Of a DNA stretch of 12,839 nt, positions 1 through 6,282 are shown one piece after another. Below the pieces are notes generated by a model. That model saw nothing but the letters and a program-made list of their open reading frames with translations, ran no database searches and had not been told where the DNA came from. A program made the position numbers and the translations under genes. This DNA is from Elusimicrobiota bacterium (GTDB lineage Bacteria; Elusimicrobiota; UBA8919), in contig DMMW01000081.1 of assembly GCA_003452965.1 (NCBI GenBank), positions 62,928-75,766 on the forward strand, in the 5' to 3' direction. Each line of letters starts with the position of its first letter. Within the stretch, counting starts at the first letter, position 1.

Positions 1-74
1 CGTTTCAGTAGAGCCGAGCTTCGGGTACAAATTATAGGAAAAAAAAACGGTACTGTCAATGAGGCAAAAATCAT

Positions 75-103
75 TTGACAATATAAAGTAGAATATATAA
101 AAT
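75..103 (+). promoter_or_regulatory. Sigma-70-type promoter for the cupin gene
   Basis: A perfect -35 hexamer TTGACA at 75-80 is followed after 17 nt by TAAAAT at 98-103, one mismatch from the -10 consensus. Transcription would start near 110, leaving a leader of about 50 nt before the cupin ATG. This is read directly from the sequence; use in vivo is inferred. Confidence 0.65.
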
Positions 104-160
104 TAGTATAAGGCAAGTAAAGAGATAGATAGCGATGTCTTTCTACCTTTCATTTAATTT

Positions 161-523
161 ATGTTCATTAAAGATTTAAAAGATTGCGAAGAGTTTATAG
201 CAGGTGATAATACTATACTTAGAGAACTTTTGCATCCCGATAAGGCGGATTTACAACTCAGGTATAGTTTGGCTCATGCGGTTTTGAAACCGGGAAAAAC
301 ATCACAACCGCACAAGTTAAAGACTTCCGAAGTATATTATATTTTAGAAGGTAAAGGCGAGATGCATATTGGAAAAGAATCAAAAGAAGTCAAAAGCGGA
401 CAAGTGGTTTATATCCCTCCAAATATAAAACAATATATTAAAAATTCTGGTGATTCCGATTTAAAATTTCTATGTATAGTTGATCCTGCATGGCGTAAAG
501 AAGACGAAGAAATCTGCCCTTGA
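161..523 (+). CDS. Small single-domain cupin protein
   Basis: A 120-residue protein made of one cupin beta-barrel. The first cupin motif spans about residues 45-64: PGKTSQPH, then E57 and YYILEGKGEM. The second spans about 80-95: G80, IPPN and the final N of the motif. Metal-binding cupins normally have HxH in motif 1 and a His in motif 2. Here only H51 and E57 remain, the second His is L53, and the motif 2 position is Q91. Metal binding may therefore be altered or lost, although related small cupins also vary here. The substrate cannot be predicted; sugar-phosphate isomerase, dioxygenase or plain sensor roles all occur in the superfamily. No clear Shine-Dalgarno precedes the ATG; an upstream ATG at 135 is out of frame. 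Its stop codon overlaps the -35 box of the next promoter, so it looks monocistronic. Confidence 0.85.
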   Translation: MFIKDLKDCEEFIAGDNTILRELLHPDKADLQLRYSLAHAVLKPGKTSQPHKLKTSEVYYILEGKGEMHIGKESKEVKSGQVVYIPPNIKQYIKNSGDSDLKFLCIVDPAWRKEDEEICP

Positions 524-548
524 CAAAATTAAATTTTAGATATAAAAT
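520..548 (+). promoter_or_regulatory. Sigma-70-type promoter for the oxidoreductase operon
   Basis: TTGACA at 520-525, overlapping the cupin stop codon, is followed after 17 nt by TAAAAT at 543-548. The arrangement is identical to the cupin promoter upstream. It would start transcription near 555 and give a leader of about 95 nt before the ferredoxin gene. Confidence 0.65.
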
Positions 549-564
549 ATGATTGTTGGAAAAT

Positions 565-613
565 CCCATGTTTACATTCAGAGAACTTCGGCAGGCAAGT
601 GATAATCCATGGG
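565..613 (+). promoter_or_regulatory. Possible structured leader of the oxidoreductase operon
   Basis: CCCATG at 565-570 can pair with CATGGG at 608-613, and inside this loop ACTT (585-588) can pair with AAGT (597-600). The segment is more GC-rich than its surroundings and sits in the predicted 5' leader before the ferredoxin gene. It fits no riboswitch class that I recognise and there is no convincing terminator. It may also be a decayed repeat. Confidence is low. Confidence 0.2.
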
Positions 614-648
614 CGGGGATGGCTTTTTAACGCTCTTAAATAAATATA

Positions 649-855
649 ATGAAAAAGGTTAAAATTAATTCTGAAAAATGTAAAGGTTGTTTGTTATGTA
701 TATCAGTCTGCCCAAATAATTGTTTAAAGGTCTCAGATAAAATAAATAAATCAGGGCATAAATATGTAGAATTGATAAATGAAGAGAAATGTAAGTTCTG
801 CAGTTTCTGTTTTATTATGTGTCCTGATGTAGCAATAGAAATAGTAGAAGAATAG
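649..855 (+). CDS. 2x[4Fe-4S] ferredoxin, delta subunit of 2-oxoacid:ferredoxin oxidoreductase
   Basis: A 68-residue dicluster ferredoxin. Two CxxCxxCxxxC motifs are complete: C11, C14, C17, C21 and C48, C51, C54, C58, each closed by CP. Its position directly before the alpha, beta and gamma genes marks it as the KorD/VorD-type subunit. In this role it passes electrons from the TPP and proximal cluster site to an external ferredoxin. The protein is cytoplasmic and implies anaerobic or low-oxygen metabolism. The length is typical for this subunit. The ATG is preceded by an A/T-rich stretch with no Shine-Dalgarno. A 134-nt spacer separates it from the alpha gene, unusually long for a subunit operon. 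Confidence 0.92.
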   Translation: MKKVKINSEKCKGCLLCISVCPNNCLKVSDKINKSGHKYVELINEEKCKFCSFCFIMCPDVAIEIVEE

Positions 856-989
856 ACGGTTTATAGAGTTTATAGCACGATTCAATTAATCTTACAATCC
901 AATGACGCTATAACTTTATACTTTTTCGCAGAAAACTCTGAGGCTTGCCGCAAGGAGCTTCATTAATACACTGTAATCAGATTTTTAAA

Positions 990-2048
990 ATGAAAAACGC
1001 CAAAATTTTAATGAAAGGCAATATAGCAGTTTGTGAAGGAGCAATTGCTGCCGGTTGTGAAGCTTATTTCGGATACCCGATAACTCCTCAAAATGAAATT
1101 CCTGCCTATATGTCACAAAGAATGGTGGAGTTGAACCGTATTTTTATACAGGCAGAATCCGAGGTCGCGGCAATAAACATGGTATTTGGTGCTGCCGTAG
1201 CAGGAAAACGTGCAATGACATCCTCGTCATCGCCGGGAATCTCGCTAAAACAGGAAGGTATATCATATTTAGCCGGATGTGAGCTACCGTGTGTTATAGT
1301 AAATGTTCAGCGGGGCGGACCGGGTTTAGGAAATATTTCAGGAAGCCAATCGGATTATTTTCAGGCAACAAAGGGCGGAGGACACGGCGATTATCGTCTT
1401 ATTGTTTTGGCGCCTAATTCTGTTGAAGAAATGTTCAGTTTAACTTTTTTGGGATTTGATTTAGCGGATAAATATAGAAATCCAACTATGATTTTAAGTG
1501 ACGGAATCGTTGGACAGATGATGGAACCGATAGAATCAATTGAAGATAGAAATTTAAAGTTAATAGATTATAAAAAGGACTGGAAGTTGGATGGATGCAA
1601 AGGCAGAAAACCGAGATTGATTCGCTCTCTTATGATGGGAGAAGGTGAATTGGCAAGACATAACCGGCATTTGGAAGAAAAATATACTGAAATTAAGAAA
1701 AATGAAATAAGATATGAGACCGATTCAATAGATGACGCGGAAATTGTTATAGTTGCATTCGGTATTTCGGCAAGGATATGTAAAGCGGCTTTAAGAAAAT
1801 TAAGGCAACAGGGTAAAAAGGTAGGTTTAATCAGACCTATTACTCTTTGGCCGTTTCCTGAAAAAATTATTTATGATGTCTCAAAAAAGATTAAAAAAAT
1901 TCTTGTTGTAGAAATGAATCTTGGACAAATGGTTGAAGACGTAAATCTTTCAGTCAAAGGTAATTGCCCGGTAGAATTTTTAGGTGCACCCGGCGGTACC
2001 GTATTTGATGAAGAAGAAGTAATAATTAAGATTGTGAAAATGCAATAA
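990..2048 (+). CDS. vorB: 2-oxoacid:ferredoxin oxidoreductase alpha subunit (VorB/KorA type)
   Basis: A 352-residue alpha subunit of a ferredoxin-dependent 2-oxoacid oxidoreductase, which converts a 2-oxoacid plus CoA to acyl-CoA, CO2 and reduced ferredoxin. The pyrimidine-binding domain I carries YPITP at residues 29-33. It is followed by AESEVAAINMVFGAA and the TSSSSPGISLKQEG and QRGGPGLG blocks (R108 is the usual substrate-contact arginine). Domain II starts near 245 and ends with LGAPGGTVFD. The sequence is closest to the group annotated as 3-methyl-2-oxobutanoate (2-ketoisovalerate) dehydrogenase subunit VorB. A 2-oxoglutarate specificity (KorA) cannot be excluded. I chose the ATG at 990 because family members begin just before the LMKGN segment; an in-frame TTG at 945 would add 15 unrelated residues. 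There is no clear Shine-Dalgarno. Confidence 0.93.
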   Translation: MKNAKILMKGNIAVCEGAIAAGCEAYFGYPITPQNEIPAYMSQRMVELNRIFIQAESEVAAINMVFGAAVAGKRAMTSSSSPGISLKQEGISYLAGCELPCVIVNVQRGGPGLGNISGSQSDYFQATKGGGHGDYRLIVLAPNSVEEMFSLTFLGFDLADKYRNPTMILSDGIVGQMMEPIESIEDRNLKLIDYKKDWKLDGCKGRKPRLIRSLMMGEGELARHNRHLEEKYTEIKKNEIRYETDSIDDAEIVIVAFGISARICKAALRKLRQQGKKVGLIRPITLWPFPEKIIYDVSKKIKKILVVEMNLGQMVEDVNLSVKGNCPVEFLGAPGGTVFDEEEVIIKIVKMQ

Positions 2049-2132
2049 TGGGGACGGTTCTATTATTAGTGTCTTTTTGCCAGAGCGGTATATTGTGTGA
2101 TAATAAGATATTTATGAAATAGCATAATCAAA

Positions 2133-2882
2133 ATGAATAAAAATAAAATGTTTTCTTTACCTGATAGTTTACAGAATGTCAATAATAGTTATTGTCCCGG
2201 TTGCGGGCATGGTATAATACACCGTTTGGTTGCTGAAGTTATAGATGAATTAGATGTTAGAGAAAAAACTATCGGTATTGCTCCTGTCGGATGTGCGGTG
2301 TTTGCCTATAATTACTGGAATTTTGATGTAACAGAATCGGCACACGGAAGACCGCCTGCCGTAGCGACCGGTATTAAGAGATGCTTACCCGATAGAGTTG
2401 TTTTTACTTATCAGGGTGACGGTGATTTAGCGGCAATCGGTACGTCTGAGATAATCCACGCTGCTAATCGCGGCGAAAATATTACTACAATTTTCGTTAA
2501 TAATGCAAATTACGGTATGACCGGCGGGCAGATGGCGCCTACTACTATTTTAGGGCAAAAAACAGCTACAACACCGTTTGGAAGAGACGCCAAGAGGGAT
2601 GGTTATCCGCTTAGAGTTTGTGAGCTACTGGCGTCAATTAGCGGTGCTTGTTATATTGAAAGAGTTTCTGTATCAAATCCAAAAAATATTATTAAGACTA
2701 AAAAAGCGATTAAAAAAGGTTTTGAGAATCAGTTAAATAATCTTGGTTTTTCTTTGATTGAAGTATTATCACAATGTCCGACAGATTGGCAAATGACTCC
2801 GATAGAATCCATAAAATGGATAGACGACATTTTGACGAAAACATTTCCATTGGGAGTATTTAAAGAATGCACGAAGAAATAA
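2133..2882 (+). CDS. 2-oxoacid:ferredoxin oxidoreductase beta subunit (TPP-binding)
   Basis: A 249-residue TPP-binding subunit (KorB/VorA type). CPGCGH at residues 21-26 and the GDGDLAAIG block at 95-103, together with VNNANYGMTGGQ (122-133), form the TPP/Mg site. C21, C24, C54 and C215 match the four cysteines that hold the proximal [4Fe-4S] cluster in archaeal-type beta subunits, so the cluster site looks complete. The C-terminal PTDW and FPLGVF motifs resemble 2-ketoisovalerate and 2-oxoglutarate enzymes rather than pyruvate ones. The gene begins 84 nt after the alpha gene without a Shine-Dalgarno. A second Met at residue 6 is an alternative start. It overlaps the gamma gene by 16 nt. Confidence 0.93.
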   Translation: MNKNKMFSLPDSLQNVNNSYCPGCGHGIIHRLVAEVIDELDVREKTIGIAPVGCAVFAYNYWNFDVTESAHGRPPAVATGIKRCLPDRVVFTYQGDGDLAAIGTSEIIHAANRGENITTIFVNNANYGMTGGQMAPTTILGQKTATTPFGRDAKRDGYPLRVCELLASISGACYIERVSVSNPKNIIKTKKAIKKGFENQLNNLGFSLIEVLSQCPTDWQMTPIESIKWIDDILTKTFPLGVFKECTKK

Positions 2883-3382
2883 TTATTGCAGGCAGCGGTG
2901 GGCAGGGCATAATGTTTTTAGGTAATCTTTTATGCCAGGCGGCGGTGTCGCAGAATAAATATACGACATTTTACCCTTCGTACGGTGCTGAAATACGGGG
3001 TGGTACTGCGAACTGTTCAGTAGTAATTTCAGATAACGAAATCGGTTCGCCTGTAATTTCTAATCCTTCTACGTTAATTATATTAAACGAAGTATCATAT
3101 AATAAATTTATGCCGAAATTAAAAAAGGGTGGGAATTTATTTTTGAATACTACACTTATGGAAACCGTTCCCGGTAACGTTATATCAGTACCCGCAAGCG
3201 AAATAGCATCCCAATCAGGGGATATTCGTATTGCAAATATGGTTATGCTCGGTAAATTTATAGCAGTTACAAAAATGTTTTCTATTGATATTATTAAAAG
3301 TGTTATTGAAGAAGTTTTTAAAAATAAGAAAGGACTGATAAATATAAATATAACTGCATTTATTAAAGGAATGGAATTATGA
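2867..3382 (+). CDS. 2-oxoacid:ferredoxin oxidoreductase gamma subunit
   Basis: A 171-residue gamma (KorC/VorC type) subunit. It opens with the characteristic GSGGQG loop (residues 9-14), followed by SYGAEIRGGTANCSVVIS (about 38-55). The middle carries the LNEVSYNKFMPKLKKGG helix-strand segment, and the C-terminal part has NMVMLGKF. The length is normal for a free-standing gamma subunit. Translation is probably coupled to the beta gene: the start lies inside the beta 3' end (16-nt overlap), with GGGAG at 2852-2856 ten bases ahead. It completes a delta-alpha-beta-gamma set, and its stop shares an ATGA with the following GNAT start. Confidence 0.93.
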   Translation: MHEEIIIAGSGGQGIMFLGNLLCQAAVSQNKYTTFYPSYGAEIRGGTANCSVVISDNEIGSPVISNPSTLIILNEVSYNKFMPKLKKGGNLFLNTTLMETVPGNVISVPASEIASQSGDIRIANMVMLGKFIAVTKMFSIDIIKSVIEEVFKNKKGLININITAFIKGMEL

Positions 3383-3831
3383 TTAGAAAAGCAAAGATAT
3401 CGGATGTAAAAATAATTCAGAAGTTTATAAATCAATATGCAAAAAACGGTGAAATGCTACCGAGGTCGTTAAACCAGATATACGAAGAATTACAAAATTA
3501 TTTCGTCTTAGAAAAAAATAAAAAGATACTGGGTTGTTGTGAACTTTTTATAACATGGGAGGATTTGGCGGAAATCAAGGCGCTGGCGATTTCCCCGAAT
3601 TATAGGGGTAAGGGACATGGGACTGCTCTTACAAATAAATGTATTTCTGAAGCCAAAAGATTAGGCATTAAAAAGGTTTTTGCACTTACTTTTAAGCCAA
3701 AATTTTTTCAGAAGTTAGGATTTAAGATAATATCAAAGGAAGTTTTACCTCATAAAATATGGTTTGAATGTGTGAGATGTCACCTTTTTCCGGATTGCAA
3801 CGAAGTACCTGTTATGAAAGATATTTCTTGA
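3379..3831 (+). CDS. GNAT N-acetyltransferase, N-acetylglutamate synthase-like
   Basis: A 150-residue single GNAT domain. The acetyl-CoA loop is visible as ISPNYRGKGHGTAL (about residues 71-84), preceded by the WEDLAEIKAL strand. GEMLPRS near residue 24 and the LPHKIW, C-x2-C and FPDC pattern near the C-terminus are features I associate with short ArgA-like N-acetyltransferases, which act in the first step of arginine synthesis. The substrate is therefore probably glutamate, but this is inferred from family resemblance. The gene is tightly coupled to the oxidoreductase operon: it shares ATGA with the gamma subunit, and AAAGGA at 3365-3370 sits 8 nt upstream. A 2-oxoacid enzyme beside a glutamate-modifying enzyme is a plausible metabolic link. 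Its 3' end overlaps the convergent NUDIX gene by 20 nt. Confidence 0.8.
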   Translation: MIRKAKISDVKIIQKFINQYAKNGEMLPRSLNQIYEELQNYFVLEKNKKILGCCELFITWEDLAEIKALAISPNYRGKGHGTALTNKCISEAKRLGIKKVFALTFKPKFFQKLGFKIISKEVLPHKIWFECVRCHLFPDCNEVPVMKDIS

Positions 3832-4342
3832 AATATAATAAAAGTCCTATGATTGTTTTTGCGTCGATAATCTTGCCTTTTTCAATCCACTGCAAAGCCT
3901 CTTTGTAACTTATGATTTCAGGTTCAATGAACTCATCTTCATCAGGGTTTACCTTTGTTTTTTTGAGATTTTTTGCCGTAAAGATATATAATTTTTCTGT
4001 AGAAAAAGCTGTGGACGGATAAAAGAAAATTAGTTTTTTTATATCATTTGACAAATATCCAGCTTCTTCTTCAAGTTCCCTTTTAACGCATTCAATCGGT
4101 TTTTCATTTTTTGATATTTTACCGGCAGGCAGTTCATATGTTATTTTTTTTACAGGGTATCGATATTGTTTTACTAATACAATATTTTCTTTGTCAATAA
4201 ATGGTATAACGGAAACGGCATCAGGTTGACGCAAATGCTCCCTTGAAGCTTTTTTCTTATTAGGAAGGATAACGGTATCAACATATAGATTTAATATCTT
4301 GCCACTATAAACTTTATTTTCTTTAAATAATTTTTCAATCAT
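3812..4342 (-). CDS. NUDIX hydrolase, ADP-ribose pyrophosphatase type
   Basis: A 176-residue NUDIX protein when read from the ATG at 4342. The Nudix box is perfect (Gx5Ex7REUxEExGU): G74, E80, R88, E89, E92, E93, G95. It is preceded by the LVKQYRYPV and YELPAGK segments and followed at about residue 110 by STAFSTEKLYIF, a pattern typical of ADP-ribose/ADP-sugar pyrophosphatases. These enzymes cleave nucleoside diphosphate sugars to AMP plus sugar phosphate in the cytoplasm. Exact substrate choice is not visible. An in-frame ATG at 4390 would add 16 residues, but that stretch is encoded by a dispersed palindromic repeat, so I reject it. No good Shine-Dalgarno is seen. It is the only minus-strand gene, and no terminator separates it from the convergent GNAT gene. 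Confidence 0.88.
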   Translation of the reverse strand: MIEKLFKENKVYSGKILNLYVDTVILPNKKKASREHLRQPDAVSVIPFIDKENIVLVKQYRYPVKKITYELPAGKISKNEKPIECVKRELEEEAGYLSNDIKKLIFFYPSTAFSTEKLYIFTAKNLKKTKVNPDEDEFIEPEIISYKEALQWIEKGKIIDAKTIIGLLLYFKKYLS

Positions 4343-4350
4343 ATTAAAAT

Positions 4351-4406
4351 CAGGATACAGGATATCCGCCACTAAACCACTGGCGGACAAGCAGGATACA
4401 GGATAT
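4351..4406. repeat. Direct repeats flanking a small GC-rich palindrome
   Basis: The 15-mer CAGGATACAGGATAT occurs at 4351-4365 and again, identical, at 4392-4406; each is itself two CAGGATA heptamers. Between them lies a hairpin with arms TCCGCCA (4365-4371) and TGGCGGA (4381-4387) and a 9-nt loop. The block is GC-rich against its AT-rich surroundings and lies directly upstream of the NUDIX start. It looks like a dispersed intergenic repeat unit. Confidence 0.7.
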
Positions 4407-4434
4407 AGCTAAAATAAAATAAGATTCTTTTAAA

Positions 4435-4469
4435 ACTGTATTCTGTATACTGTTCACTGTGTACTGACT
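4435..4469. repeat. Degenerate heptamer tandem tract
   Basis: Five consecutive 7-mers can be read: ACTGTAT, TCTGTAT, ACTGTTC, ACTGTGT and ACTGACT. The tract is non-coding and lies between the NUDIX gene and the promoter of the next transcription unit. It resembles the short tandem 7-mer repeats seen in intergenic DNA of cyanobacteria and some candidate phyla. The function is unknown. Confidence 0.6.
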
Positions 4470-4489
4470 TAATAATTATATAAAAAAAA

Positions 4490-4518
4490 TTGACTTTTTG
4501 CCATAATTTTTATAGAAT
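4490..4518 (+). promoter_or_regulatory. Sigma-70-type promoter upstream of the membrane protein-pmbA unit
   Basis: TTGACT at 4490-4495 and TAGAAT at 4513-4518 are 17 nt apart, each one mismatch from consensus. Transcription would begin near 4525, only a few bases before the MITE-like element. The whole element would then form part of a leader of about 175 nt ahead of the small membrane protein gene. Confidence 0.55.
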
Positions 4519-4531
4519 TTTCAATAAGTAC

Positions 4532-4676
4532 GGTATGTCAAAAATATTATGACCCCGTTAATAATGTAGCTTATAATAATTGTAATTATTATTCTACTTA
4601 TTAAAATAATTTACAACATTATTTTACGGGGTGAAAAATCATGGTTTTTCAATAATATGTTAGTTTTGACATTACC
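4532..4676. mobile_element. MITE-like foldback element, copy 1 (145 bp, non-coding)
   Basis: The left end reads GGTATGTCAAAAATATTATG, and the right end reads TTTTGACATTACC preceded by TTTTTCAATAATATG, its approximate inverse. A second nested inverted repeat lies inside: CCCCGT plus AATAATGT near 4553-4567, and ACATTATT plus ACGGGG near 4616-4631, so the element folds into one long imperfect hairpin. The right 45 bp closely match both ends of the copy at 7168-7375, which shows they are one family. No ORF or transposase is present. A clean target duplication is not visible: AGTA occurs on both sides (4527-4530 and 4677-4680) but is offset by one base on the left. The element sits between a promoter and the small membrane protein gene. 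Confidence 0.75.
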
Positions 4677-4686
4677 AGTAATCGCA

Positions 4687-4693
4687 GGGGAGG
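4687..4693 (+). promoter_or_regulatory. Shine-Dalgarno that fixes the start of the small membrane protein
   Basis: GGGGAGG lies 8 nt ahead of the ATG at 4702. It supports that start rather than the in-frame ATG at 4657, which falls inside the right terminal repeat of the MITE-like element. Confidence 0.75.
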
Positions 4694-4701
4694 CTAAAAA
4701 T

Positions 4702-4917
4702 ATGGATATTATTAAATTATTTTTAGGCATGTTTTTTTTGTTCTTGGGTTTTGTTTATTTATATAAGCCAAAATTTGTCATTAAGATAAATTATTATGCG
4801 AAAGAGTTTTTGTTTAACGATTCATATGTTCTTTTAAGAAGGAAAAAAATCGGCATACTCTTAGTATTATTATCCCTGATAGCTTTCTTTATGACATGGG
4901 CAAGATTCATACAATGA
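4702..4917 (+). CDS. Small two-helix membrane protein of unknown function
   Basis: I do not recognise this 71-residue protein. It has two hydrophobic segments, at about residues 5-21 (LFLGMFFLFLGFVYLY) and 48-66 (KIGILLVLLSLIAFFM). A polar, positively charged connector of about 25 residues lies between them and contains LRRKK just before the second helix. It would sit in the cytoplasmic membrane as a hairpin. The start is set by the strong GGGGAGG site 8 nt upstream. Its stop codon shares ATGA with the pmbA start, so the two proteins are probably made together. A helper or anchor role for the PmbA/TldD system is only a guess from position. Confidence 0.7.
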   Translation: MDIIKLFLGMFFLFLGFVYLYKPKFVIKINYYAKEFLFNDSYVLLRRKKIGILLVLLSLIAFFMTWARFIQ

Positions 4918-6248
4918 ATAAATTAAATTTTTTTAAAGAAATATATTCAAAAGTAAAAAAGACGGATATACACGCCGATATTGAGGTTTTTGGCAATGCG
5001 GCACGTGAAACCGCAATTACATGGTCCGAAGGCAAAGTAGAAGATTTTGTTACTTCGGACTCAAAAGGACTGGGCTTAAGAATAATAAAAAACGGGAAAG
5101 TCGGTTTTTCTTATACAAACAATTTTGACGCACATAATATTGATAATTTAATTATTTCAACTGAGAAAAATGCCGAGTTTTTAGAAGCCGATAAATATGT
5201 GTTATTGGCTTCTCCGTCAGAGGTTCTACCAGAACTTGACGTAATTGATAACTCATACGGCTTGGAACCTATAGGAAAAAAAATATCTCTTCTAAAAGAA
5301 ATGGAGTCGCTCGCATTATTAAATAAAAAAATAAAAAGTGTGGTAAAATCCGGTTATTCCGAATCTTTGGATGAAACAATAATTATTAATAGTAATGGAC
5401 TTGAAAGATATGCAAAGAGAACCGTTTTTTCATACGGGATTTCTTGCTTGGCTTCTGATAATAATGAAATTCAGGTAGGCGGTGAAGGAACAGTCAAAAA
5501 AATTTTTGGAGAAGTGGATTTCAGAAGTACCACGCAAGTTGCAGTAGAAAATGCTGTAAAGTTACTGGGTGCCAAAAGGATAAAAACAGGGAATTACCCT
5601 ATTGTCTTAAACCAAAATGTCGGTTGTGATTTTTTAAGTTTATTTGATTCGTCATTTTCTTCTTTTTCAGTTCAGAAAAATGTTTCGTTATTAAAAGGAA
5701 AATTAAATCAAAAAATATGCTCGGAAATATTAAATATAATAGATGACGGAACGATGTCTAACGGTATTGCTACATCTTCTTTTGACGATGACGGAACTCC
5801 GACCCAAAAAACTATTATTATTGAAAATGGCATATTAAAAAATTTCCTATATGATTTGTACACGGCAAATAAAGACAATGTAAAATCTACAGGGAACGCG
5901 TCAAGGGGCTATTCAGGGCTTTCTGTACCGGCTCCTTCAAATATTTATATTGAAAAAGGTGAAAAATCTTTTGATGCTTTATTAAAGGAAATGAATAATG
6001 GACTTTACATAACGGAAATAATGGGGATGCATAACGCCGATTCCATATCAGGAGAATTTTCGGTAGGCGTAAACGGTTTTTTAGTAGAAAACGGTGAAAT
6101 AAAATATCCTGTTCACGGTATAACTATTGCCGGAAATATTTTAGAAATGTTTAATAATATTACTTCTATCGGTAACGATTTGAAATTTTACGGAAGCATA
6201 GGAAGCCCGTCAATTTTGATAGGAAGATTATCCGTAGCGGGAGAATAA
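4914..6248 (+). CDS. pmbA: PmbA/TldE family protein (TldD/TldE protease partner)
   Basis: A 444-residue member of the TldD/PmbA family, about the usual length for PmbA (TldE). Family blocks include ITWSEGKVEDFVTSDSKGLG near residue 36 and SSFDDDGTPTQKTIIIENG near 278, then FLYDLYTA and, near the C-terminus, GMHNADSISGEFSVGVNG. No HExxxH zinc motif is present, so this is the non-catalytic TldE-type partner rather than TldD. In E. coli the heterodimer degrades unfolded peptides and matures microcin B17 and CcdA-type substrates. No tldD is in this window. I chose the ATG at 4914 because it forms ATGA with the preceding stop; an in-frame ATG at 4896 would add six residues but also lacks a Shine-Dalgarno. 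Confidence 0.9.
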   Translation: MNKLNFFKEIYSKVKKTDIHADIEVFGNAARETAITWSEGKVEDFVTSDSKGLGLRIIKNGKVGFSYTNNFDAHNIDNLIISTEKNAEFLEADKYVLLASPSEVLPELDVIDNSYGLEPIGKKISLLKEMESLALLNKKIKSVVKSGYSESLDETIIINSNGLERYAKRTVFSYGISCLASDNNEIQVGGEGTVKKIFGEVDFRSTTQVAVENAVKLLGAKRIKTGNYPIVLNQNVGCDFLSLFDSSFSSFSVQKNVSLLKGKLNQKICSEILNIIDDGTMSNGIATSSFDDDGTPTQKTIIIENGILKNFLYDLYTANKDNVKSTGNASRGYSGLSVPAPSNIYIEKGEKSFDALLKEMNNGLYITEIMGMHNADSISGEFSVGVNGFLVENGEIKYPVHGITIAGNILEMFNNITSIGNDLKFYGSIGSPSILIGRLSVAGE

Positions 6249-6282
6249 AAAAAGAGATGGGTGTGATTGTGGGATAGCGGGT

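Noticed and set aside
1..60. Terminator of an upstream gene (CCGAGCTTCGG followed by an A-rich stretch)
   Set aside because: The stem is only four base pairs, and the tract following it is A-rich rather than T-rich on the + strand, so it does not fit an intrinsic terminator for rightward transcription.
945..989. Upstream in-frame TTG start for the alpha subunit
   Set aside because: It adds 15 residues unlike the family, has no ribosome site, and overlaps a small CTTG/CAAG palindrome; the ATG at 990 matches homologue starts.
2049..2132. GGGGACGGTTCT-like word after the alpha subunit as a REP or insertion-sequence scar
   Set aside because: The word resembles motifs near some Y1 transposases, but there is no paired copy or hairpin here, so it cannot be supported.
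2971..3435. Open frame on the minus strand opposite the gamma subunit
   Set aside because: It is a hydrophobic, low-complexity antisense shadow of a well-recognised gene, with no ribosome site.
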